Source: Shewanellaceae bacterium
Lineage (GTDB): Bacteria > Pseudomonadota > Gammaproteobacteria > Enterobacterales > Shewanellaceae
Assembly: GCA_016779685.1 (NCBI GenBank)
Contig: JADHND010000096.1
Span: 1 to 6,293, forward strand
DNA: 6,293 nt
Direction: 5' to 3'
Part shown: positions 1 through 6,000 of the stretch, one piece after another
How the letters are laid out: every line of letters starts with the position of its first letter
Numbering within the stretch: the first letter of the stretch is position 1
The notes under the pieces: generated by a model
Database searches by the model: none
What the model was told of the DNA's origin: nothing
The model's input: the letters and a program-made list of their open reading frames with translations, nothing else
Position numbers and translations under genes: made by a program

Positions 1-381
1 TCTGGCTTCTGCATGTTGATAAGGCGAACCTTCTAGCCTTTTCATCACCTGTTTGGGAGAGCCGCGTTCCAATGAACGATTGCGCTTGAATGCAATCCAT
101 CGAACTTCGGGCGAATCATGAATGGATATAAACTTAAATGCGATCTGATTGCGATGGACAAATTGAGATAGAAAAGGATCTTCTAAAAAATGAGCTAAAT
201 AAGTTTGTTCACCATGAATGCACACAGTGAGTCCAATCTTATCCGTTGCAAAATCAGGAAATGATAGCCCAAGAGGGTTGTATGCTAGTTTGGCTTTAAC
301 TCGGGCAAAATGTTGATGTGCCAGTGATACAAAGCCATTGAGTTCGGTGATTGAACGGAGAGATAATCGGATATAATTCAT
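1..381 (-). CDS. cas6f: Cas6f/Csy4-like CRISPR RNA endonuclease, C-terminus cut off by the window edge
   Basis: Reading the minus strand from the ATG at 381 gives 127 uninterrupted codons up to the left edge, beginning MNYIRLSLRS. Csy4 proteins cut the type I-F CRISPR transcript at the repeat hairpin and stay bound to the crRNA end. What I see: the family's LGLSFPDF block at residues 37-44 (Csy4 usually shows IGVSFP here), histidines at 22 and 24 ahead of it where the family carries its catalytic His, and a basic stretch from WIAFKRNRSLER (95-106) into KQVMKRLE (110-117) matching the Arg-rich helix that grips the hairpin. Full-length members are about 185-200 aa, so the last third is missing. 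An in-frame ATG at 438 would add 19 residues (MTSFLLNSF...). I prefer 381 because family members start M-x-x-Y, but neither start has a clear Shine-Dalgarno. Identification rests on recalled motifs, not a search. Confidence 0.75.
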   Translation of the reverse strand, partial: MNYIRLSLRSITELNGFVSLAHQHFARVKAKLAYNPLGLSFPDFATDKIGLTVCIHGEQTYLAHFLEDPFLSQFVHRNQIAFKFISIHDSPEVRWIAFKRNRSLERGSPKQVMKRLEGSPYQHAEAR

Positions 382-467
382 GCAGAAAAATGTTTTGTGT
401 GAACGATAGGTAAAACTATTTAATAGGAAACTTGTCATTAAATCAACGGTTTTTAATAAGTTAACAA

Positions 468-496
468 AAAATATATTTATTTCTAAAAAGCGTCAA
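468..496 (-). promoter_or_regulatory. Probable promoter of the Cas6-like gene
   Basis: On the minus strand TTGACG (496-491) is followed after exactly 17 bp by TATTTT (473-468). Transcription would begin near 460, giving an untranslated leader of about 80 nt to the ATG at 381, or about 22 nt to the alternative ATG at 438. The -10 matches the consensus only 4 of 6, in a very A/T-rich background, so chance is possible. Confidence 0.45.
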
Positions 497-523
497 TAAT
501 TTTAAATATGCTTTTTAAAATTA
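497..523. repeat. Inverted repeat next to the cas6 promoter, possible operator
   Basis: Arms TAATTTTAAA (497-506) and TTTAAAATTA (514-523) are perfect 10-bp inverted copies separated by TATGCTT. It abuts the -35 box of the leftward promoter, a position suited to an activator or repressor site. The arms are pure A/T, so a chance palindrome or a weak hairpin is also possible. Confidence 0.35.
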
Positions 524-682
524 CAACAAATCGCTGTTTTTGAACGCTTCGTTGTTTGGGGTTCTAACGACGATAGCAGATATCAATGATCAATCGTTCT
601 CAGAGGTTGGGATAACCTGCAAGAGTGGCGGTCATAAAATTAAAACAAATAACTAAATTATTGTAAAAAAATTAAACCATTA
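524..682. other. Noncoding spacer, no gene recognised
   Basis: No ORF with a plausible start and ribosome binding site is seen on either strand. The only local structure is a small hairpin at 604-618 (AGGTT, loop GGGAT, AACCT). It has the 5-bp stem and 5-nt loop geometry of type I-F CRISPR repeats but lacks the conserved repeat flanks and is present once only. GTTCT occurs at 561 and 596, not at the 60-bp periodicity of an I-F array. Confidence 0.5.
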
Positions 683-710
683 TTTACATTTGTTTTTGGC
701 CTGTGATACT
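683..710 (+). promoter_or_regulatory. Possible rightward promoter of a small RNA
   Basis: TTTACA at 683-688 is followed by 16 bp and GATACT at 705-710, preceded by TG at 702-703 as in an extended -10. Transcription would begin near 717. No protein gene follows, so the natural product would be an untranslated RNA ending at the terminator at 915-943. The surrounding A/T richness makes chance matches common. Confidence 0.35.
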
Positions 711-716
711 CTTTTT

Positions 717-943
717 GCCTTTTTTTAAAAGGAATAAAGAATATAAAAAAAATAAATACCAAGCATTTATAGAAAATATCAGGAGGTTGTTCAAGTTGTC
801 TACCTTTTCTGAGGTCAGCATTGGGGTACGTATTTAGTTCGTATCCATTTGCGGAAGCAGCAAGGGCAGGTGCAGGTTGATTAAAGGTTAATTTAGATAA
901 GATAGAGTGATTTAGAAGACGCTTGATGCGTCTTCATTTTATT
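717..943 (+). ncRNA. Candidate small RNA, about 225 nt, unidentified
   Basis: This stretch is bounded by a possible promoter and an intrinsic terminator and contains no credible protein gene. Visible structure: CCTTTT/AAAAGG at 718-732, a stem GGTACG...CGTA-T-CC near 825-846 with one bulged base, and TGC-GGAA-GCA near 849-858 with a purine tetraloop. AGGAGG at 781-786 precedes TTG at 796, which opens a 13-codon frame (MSTFSEVSI...), so a leader peptide is an alternative. I do not recognise it as tmRNA, RNase P RNA, a tRNA or any riboswitch. The existence of the transcript is inference. Confidence 0.3.
915..943 (+). terminator. Intrinsic terminator, rightward
   Basis: A perfect 8-bp stem GAAGACGC (915-922) and GCGTCTTC (928-935) with loop TTGAT is followed by ATTTTATT. 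The U-rich tail is on the plus-strand side; read leftward the hairpin is followed by CTAAATC without a U-run. Since no protein gene lies upstream on the plus strand for more than 500 bp, it probably ends a small RNA. Confidence 0.7.
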
Positions 944-1019
944 AAAAAAAGCGTTGTTCAATTCCCCCCATACACGCGAGATGTAACCAATCGCTCTCGC
1001 GTTTTATGGGTACCATCAT
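942..1019 (-). CDS. Doubtful 25-codon small ORF
   Basis: On the minus strand AAGGAG (1025-1020) directly precedes ATG ATG at 1019 and 1016. The frame runs 25 codons (MMVPIKRESDWLHLA..., ending IEQRFF) to TAA at 944-942. The spacing from the Shine-Dalgarno is 0 or 3 nt, shorter than ideal, and most of the frame lies inside the long hairpin at 967-1010, so codon content may only reflect RNA structure. I do not recognise the peptide. A regulatory leader, an sRNA or a degraded gene end are equally plausible. Confidence 0.2.
   Translation of the reverse strand: MMVPIKRESDWLHLACMGGIEQRFF
967..1010. repeat. Long compound hairpin in the intergenic region
   Basis: CCCATA (967-972) pairs with TATGGG (1005-1010), and inside that ACGCGAGA (974-981) pairs perfectly with TCTCGCGT (995-1002) around a 13-nt loop. 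Fourteen base pairs are interrupted only by C973 opposite TT 1003-1004. Its inner stem is GC-rich in an A/T-rich spacer, which argues for a selected RNA or DNA structure. No U-run follows on the plus strand. On the minus strand a run of seven T lies about 15 nt beyond the stem, too far for a standard terminator. Confidence 0.55.
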
Positions 1020-1133
1020 CTCCTTAATTTTTTTATTGCCATTTTGTTTGAAATCGTCTTTGAGATGAATGCGCTGGTAAGCGTGATTTTAGTGATTTTT
1101 TTATATTTATAGATTGTTTTCAACATAAATAAC

Positions 1134-1166
1134 ACATTTGACAAATTTGACAAATGTATTTAAGAT
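1134..1166 (+). promoter_or_regulatory. Promoter with built-in operator for the ATPase operon
   Basis: TTTGACAAA occurs twice head to tail (1137-1145 and 1146-1154). With flanking bases the block forms a 24-bp palindrome, arms ACATTTG (1134-1140) and CAAATGT (1151-1157). The first copy supplies a perfect -35 TTGACA (1138-1143), followed by 17 bp and TAAGAT (1161-1166) as -10. Transcription would begin near 1173, about 25 nt before the ATG at 1198. A dimeric repressor on the palindrome would cover the -35 box, so this looks like a self-regulated module. The regulator is unknown. Confidence 0.55.
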
Positions 1167-1197
1167 TTTTTGATGATAACAAAATGATGGATCTAGC

Positions 1198-2412
1198 ATG
1201 ATTAGGAAGTTTGCGTTTAAAAATTTTGCAGGATTTAAAGAGTGGAGTGAACTCGATTTCACGTTTGATGGGAATGTACCGGCAGACATTAAGCAAGGCA
1301 GAAACATCAGCACACTGATGTTGTTAAAAGGTGCGAATGGTTCGGGTAAAACGAATGCATTAAAAGCCTTTACTTTTTTGTTTTCGTTGTTAAATGAACG
1401 CATAGCTACGCGGCAGCATTCGGATAAGATCGAATTACCCGTTGACACTTTTTTTAACTCGGTCGAGCCGGTGTGTTTTTATCTTGAGTTAGAGGTGAAT
1501 GAATCGATTTATCAGTATGAGCTGGTACTCAATAAGGCGGGGATTGTATCTGAAGTGCTGTGGTATGAGGTGGCTGGGCAGCAAACCTTATGTATAAAGC
1601 GCGATGGTGAATCGGTGACCAATGAGGTGGAGGGTGAGCAGGAGTTGTGTAAATTAAAATTGCATCTCGATAAACCTATCACAGTGCTCATTACGTCTTA
1701 TAACTTAGATTCTTCTTTAAATCATTTAGAGGTGTTTCAAGCCGCTATTCAAAGCTTTCATTCCAATCTCAAGTATGATGGTATGCGGTACTCGACTCAG
1801 GTCTCTTTAGAACGCATTAGTGAAATCTCAAAAATTTATTTAGAAAAACCTGAGATTCTGAAGATGGTGATGTCGGTGTTGCAGCAAGCCGATGCAGGTA
1901 TTGCAGACATTCAGATATTGGAGGATAAAACCGCCGATGGTAAAGCGATCTATTTACCTGTTTTTCATCATGCCAATCAGCGTGAAAAATATGCTTTGTT
2001 CTACTGGAAAGAATCTCAAGGGGTGCAAAATTTATTTTTAGACTTGTTTGATTATGTAAAGGCGTTACACCATGGTGGGCTGTTAATTGTAGATGAATTT
2101 GATACACATATTCATGCTGATATCTTGCCTATTTTGGTTGATTTGTTTATTCAGCAAACAACGAATCCACAACATGCACAATTGTTGGTGACAGCGCACA
2201 ACACGGAGATCATCGATACCACAAAAAGATATCGAACCGCGATTGTCGAAAAAGAAGACAATGAGTGCTTTTTGTATCGTTTAGATGAAATACCGACGCT
2301 TAGAAATGATCGAAGTCTGATCCCGTCATATCGTCAAGGAAAAATAGGCGGGGTGCCGAAACGCGTGCTAGAGCAACGTCAACGGAACGATGAGGTGATC
2401 CGTGAGCAGTAG
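1198..2412 (+). CDS. AAA family (ABC/OLD-like) ATPase, first gene of a two-gene module
   Basis: 404 aa, starting ATG ATT AGG with only a weak purine stretch (GATGG, 1186-1190) ahead. The N-terminus (IRKFAFKNFAGFKEW) is the typical first strand of AAA_15/AAA_21 ATPases. Walker A is GANGSGKT at 45-52, an ABC-signature-like ESQGVQ is at 272-277, Walker B LLIVDEFD is at 295-302 with E300 as likely catalytic base, and the H-loop TAHN has H334. These are intact, so ATP binding, dimerisation and hydrolysis are expected. There is no TOPRIM or HNH nuclease domain, which separates it from full OLD/GajA nucleases; it resembles the ATPase halves of AbiL-type and other two-gene phage defence systems. The C-terminus (YRQGKIGGVPKRVLE, 378-392) is usual for that group. 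It overlaps the next gene by 11 bp, so the two are translated together. Cytosolic; the exact system is not identified. Confidence 0.85.
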   Translation: MIRKFAFKNFAGFKEWSELDFTFDGNVPADIKQGRNISTLMLLKGANGSGKTNALKAFTFLFSLLNERIATRQHSDKIELPVDTFFNSVEPVCFYLELEVNESIYQYELVLNKAGIVSEVLWYEVAGQQTLCIKRDGESVTNEVEGEQELCKLKLHLDKPITVLITSYNLDSSLNHLEVFQAAIQSFHSNLKYDGMRYSTQVSLERISEISKIYLEKPEILKMVMSVLQQADAGIADIQILEDKTADGKAIYLPVFHHANQREKYALFYWKESQGVQNLFLDLFDYVKALHHGGLLIVDEFDTHIHADILPILVDLFIQQTTNPQHAQLLVTAHNTEIIDTTKRYRTAIVEKEDNECFLYRLDEIPTLRNDRSLIPSYRQGKIGGVPKRVLEQRQRNDEVIREQ

Positions 2413-2923
2413 AGCAGTTAGTAAACATACGAGAACAAATAAAAGAAAAGAACATTTCTTAACGAATCCGAAGCTTAAACAAGGGATTGAGTATTCAGGT
2501 ATTGAGAAAAAATGTAAATTTAATTTTGATTATTTTGACGATACGCAAAATGCAGGGCAATCTTTTAGGGATTGGCAAGATGAAGCGATTAAATCACCAG
2601 AAAGTGCGACTACGCTGGCAAAATTAATGCATAAATTAAAGGATTATAGTGCAAAATCTTTGGATGATTGGAAAAGAGAAGATCATTTAGCTTTTTATGA
2701 TAAATTTCCTCAACATTCTGAATTTCAGTATCCACACCATGTGCCTGAAGGGGTTCAGTGGGGACGTTTTAGATTAAGTGGCAAAGTAAGGTTGGTTGGG
2801 TTTCGCTTGAAAAAAGACAACTTGCCAAAAGACAATCCCTCAAAATATGATATGAATACGTTTTATGTTGTTTTCTTAGACAAAGAACACCTGTTTTATC
2901 CTTGGGTACCTGCCAATACTTAG
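2402..2923 (+). CDS. Unrecognised basic protein coupled to the ATPase, possible RelE-like effector
   Basis: 173 aa from a GTG start. An in-frame TGA at 2396-2398 lies just upstream, and GAGG at 2392-2395 is 6 nt before the GTG, so this start is well supported. The gene begins inside the end of the ATPase gene, implying translational coupling and probably a working partnership. The N-terminal 25 residues are rich in Lys/Arg. A middle helical part (about 52-100) has repeated acidic/basic residues and tryptophans at 58 and 90. The last third reads as beta strands: WGRFRLSGKVRLVGFR (120-135), then FYVVFLDKEHLFYPW (154-168). That Arg-rich strand followed by a hydrophobic strand ending in an H-x-x-Y-like turn recalls RelE/YafQ ribonuclease folds, but this is a pattern impression only. 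It is not RloB, since the ILxxCEGxxTE TOPRIM motif is missing. No signal peptide or membrane segment. Confidence 0.8.
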   Translation: MSSRAVSKHTRTNKRKEHFLTNPKLKQGIEYSGIEKKCKFNFDYFDDTQNAGQSFRDWQDEAIKSPESATTLAKLMHKLKDYSAKSLDDWKREDHLAFYDKFPQHSEFQYPHHVPEGVQWGRFRLSGKVRLVGFRLKKDNLPKDNPSKYDMNTFYVVFLDKEHLFYPWVPANT

Positions 2924-2943
2924 TTGTTAATTCGATCTCTAAG

Positions 2944-2988
2944 TCATGTGCTATGACATGATGCTGCCCCTCTTAAGGGAGGGGGCAG
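2944..2988. repeat. Two adjacent hairpins between convergent genes
   Basis: TCATGT (2944-2949) and ACATGA (2956-2961) form a 6-bp stem. Immediately after, CTGCCCC (2964-2970) pairs with GGGGCAG (2982-2988), extendable by CTC/GAG with one bulged G, and by flanking GATG/CATC. The second stem is strikingly GC-rich for the region and could end transcription from either side, but neither strand shows a U-run next to it. A further 6-bp stem GTGATT/AATCAC (3082-3098) overlaps the stop codon of the leftward gene. Nothing else is seen in the 2924-3094 gap. Confidence 0.5.
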
Positions 2989-3094
2989 TGGTCATCATCA
3001 ATAATGCAGATTTCATGGTTGCAATTAAAACTTACGTGAGCTATCTATTTTTATTTATGGGTCATCCATTGAATGGGTGGCGTGATTTCAACAA

Positions 3095-6000
3095 TCACAT
3101 ATTGCCCCACCAAAAGCGTTCTTGTAAAGCAAACTGGTCGCGGTAATACTGAGCCCGTTCTTCGGCGGTGGTCTCCTTGACATGACCTTCGAGAAGGATA
3201 CGTATAACGCGTCCATTGCCTTGTTTTAAGTCATAGTAGAGATCCTGACTCATGGTTTGATTTAAAGGTGTGTCCTCAAGCGTATCAAATACGTTAAAGA
3301 GACGATCTTTTTTGGGATAGGTGGCTTTGATAGAGGTGATCTTGGCGAATTCAGGAATATAAAAAGTAGCACGACTTTCTTCCGTTTTGCTGACGCGATG
3401 GGTCGAGGTAATTTCTTGATAATCGATTAACTCTTCTTCCAAAGACAAGCGGTATTCTGTCCCTAAATAATTGTATCGGAGACTGATATTGGCACTGCGT
3501 CCCATATTATTATCGATACTAATTTTGTAGTAGGTTGGTATTTTATTTGGATCTTCAGGTGCTATGTGGTCAATTTTATAGACACGGCGCTTATGTATCA
3601 TAGGTAACTCTGGATCCAGTTGTTCATTGCCTATGTAATAGCGAGGGGTGGTGCTATCACATAACTCGGCTGTCGCGCGGAAATCTCGGCTCAGCGTCCC
3701 TTGGTTAAGGCTGAAGCACAAAATTTTGCTGTCTTCGCCTATGTGATCCAACAGCGTACTGTTATCAACAATTCGACTCGGGTTATAGCTGTAACGAACC
3801 GATTTTGTGGTGTAAAACTTGATAAAGTCTAGTTGTTCCAGTTCTCGGTTAAAGTGGACTTGCAGCGTATCTTCAGGCTCGATATGAACCGTATCAAAGT
3901 TACCATCGATGTAATGAATTTCAGCCGTCGCTTTTTCCCAAGTGATATTTGAAATATAAAAGGTTTTTTTAGTATAGGTGGTCGCTGCTTGGGTAATTGC
4001 TTGCACGTCATTCGCTGATTTATTTTCATCACCACGTAATTTAATCTGTTGTAAATGCTGTTTTTTTATTTGAACAAAGTTCTCTTCCATTTGCTTTGTC
4101 GGTTTCATTATGACAAGCTGTTGATCCTGCGCTTTCGCATAGAAATAGCTCGTACGTTTGTTTTCAATACCATTGATCCAAAGGTTCCCTTCAAAATGTT
4201 GGATGTCAATCACAAGTGTACGATTGATCGTTTTAATTTGTAGTGTCTGCTGGTTATAGATGATTTCAGCGTTATTTAGATTCACGCCATGTAAGGTAAA
4301 ATCCCAGATTAAATCAGGGTGGCCTTGCTTCAAAGTCAATTTGAGTTCGGTGGGTTGAGTTGGCTCATCTTTGAGCGCTTCAAAATAATGGCTGATAAAG
4401 CTGTAATAGCCCTTATGCTCTAAAGGATGGATGAAGGTATAGTGCAAGACGTTCAAATGATCTTGAAACCAGCCCCCATGAGGAAAAATAAAGTCAATTG
4501 GATGCTTGGGTAATTTGATTTGAATATCCGTAGGGCGATAGGTCACTTGATCGTGCACAATTTCATCAATATGCCGATTTTCATTCATAAAAAACCAAGG
4601 TTTGAAATCTGCAAAGAGCGACTTCTCAAGCTTGAGCGCCAAACTTGCTCCCAGTTGAAAATTTTTACTGTAAACCCCGTTTGCTTTGGTCGAAATGACA
4701 TGGCGCTGCCAAGCTTTGCTAAACTTGGCTTGGGTTGGCAAAATAAGCGCATCGATTTGTTTGGCGGGATAAGTCGAATCAGTGGCGGTTGCGTCTTCTG
4801 CATCATTGCCAAGGGTGACATGAGGGTAAAAGGTATCTTTACTCCAAAAATTGTACAGGTTAAACAGTGTGCCGGTGCCTTCGCCTTTGCCATCAACTTG
4901 CTCCAGTTCTAACGCCCCTGTTTTTTGGACGGCTAGCTGTTGCTGGCTCAAATCAATGCCTTCAATGATGATATCAGCATCTTTAACAAAAGAAAGCACG
5001 TTGGATCCCGTCAGCCCGTTGATGGTATACAGATCACGCTGTTTTTTGTATTCGACAGTATATTTATGGTACAGTTGATGAAATAACAACTGTGTTTTTT
5101 GTGCTTTTTTCATTTTCTGATAACGTTGATCCAATAAGACACTCGTTGCAACGCCTGTGGTCACGAAGATGGCGACCGGCACCGCAATCGGCCAAAAACC
5201 CGCCGCCAATAGCCCACCGCTTTGGGCGGCATAAATGCCAGCAGATGCGATCAGGCTGGCAGCACTTTCAGCAAGCATGCTGGTACTTTGTGCAGCTAAA
5301 TTATTTCTATCTGCATAGTCACGTGCATAATACGAACTATCGAGGGTATAAATACTGTAGGCGGATGCGATCGCCTCAAAAGCAAAGTCGGCAGCGAGCG
5401 CATTCACCGCGTTTTGCATCCCATCTATGATGTCATCACCTGAATGGGCGATACCATCGATAATATCATCGATAATTTGATTGGGATTTCTTTTTGCTAG
5501 CTCAGCAACTTGACTTTCAAACAGCCCCATCTCTAGGCGATATTGGCGCGCAAATTCAATTTGATTCGGTAAGACGTTACGCTGAAAAATGCGCTCCATG
5601 ATGTTATCGAGCATCCCATACTCTCTCAACAGCTCATTGGCGTTGGTGCTGTTTTGCTTTAACAGTTTTTGCAGTCTCTCATAGATACGATTAAACTCTT
5701 CAAATTCGCTGCTTAATTGCGAATTTTCTTGCAGCATTTGAGCTAATCTTTCGAGGTAGCGTTGGTATTTTTCGATATCGTCGAGTGGCAGACGAATATG
5801 ATTCACATCAAAAATGCGTGTCCCTTTTAAATCCGATAAGCGCACATCTTTAGGCATCAGGTGATCATAATAGGGGAGCGAGCGCTGATCTACCTGGGCA
5901 TATTTAAAGTGGATGAATTCATCATACAAAGCTCTATCGGCTTCCTTTAGCTCATCCAAGAACGTTGCACGGGCACTGATTTCATTGAGCGAGTTATAAC

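Noticed and set aside
800..870. tRNA or tmRNA fragment suggested by TAGTTCGTATCC
   Set aside because: No acceptor stem, anticodon arm or CCA end can be assembled around it, and the T-loop consensus GTTCRANNC is not matched.
540..900. CRISPR array next to the Cas6-like gene
   Set aside because: No 28-nt repeat recurs at about 60-bp spacing; GTTC-like words are irregularly placed and their flanks differ.
1107..1448. Minus-strand frame of 113 codons
   Set aside because: It lies mostly antisense to the start of the ATPase gene and its promoter, has no protein-like domain pattern and no supporting ribosome binding site.
2402..2923. RloB (AbiLii-type) partner of the ATPase
   Set aside because: The TOPRIM-like ILxxCEGxxTE motif expected near the N-terminus of RloB is absent and the C-terminal strand pattern is different.
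2946..3146. Plus-strand frame of 66 codons in the convergent gap
   Set aside because: It runs through the GC-rich hairpin and into the antisense of the large gene, and its composition is not protein-like.
4520..4912. Plus-strand frame of 130 codons
   Set aside because: Entirely antisense to the intact large minus-strand gene; a shadow frame.
5092..5430. Plus-strand frame of 112 codons rich in Arg and His
   Set aside because: Antisense to the hydrophobic segment of the large gene, with composition typical of a reverse-complement shadow.
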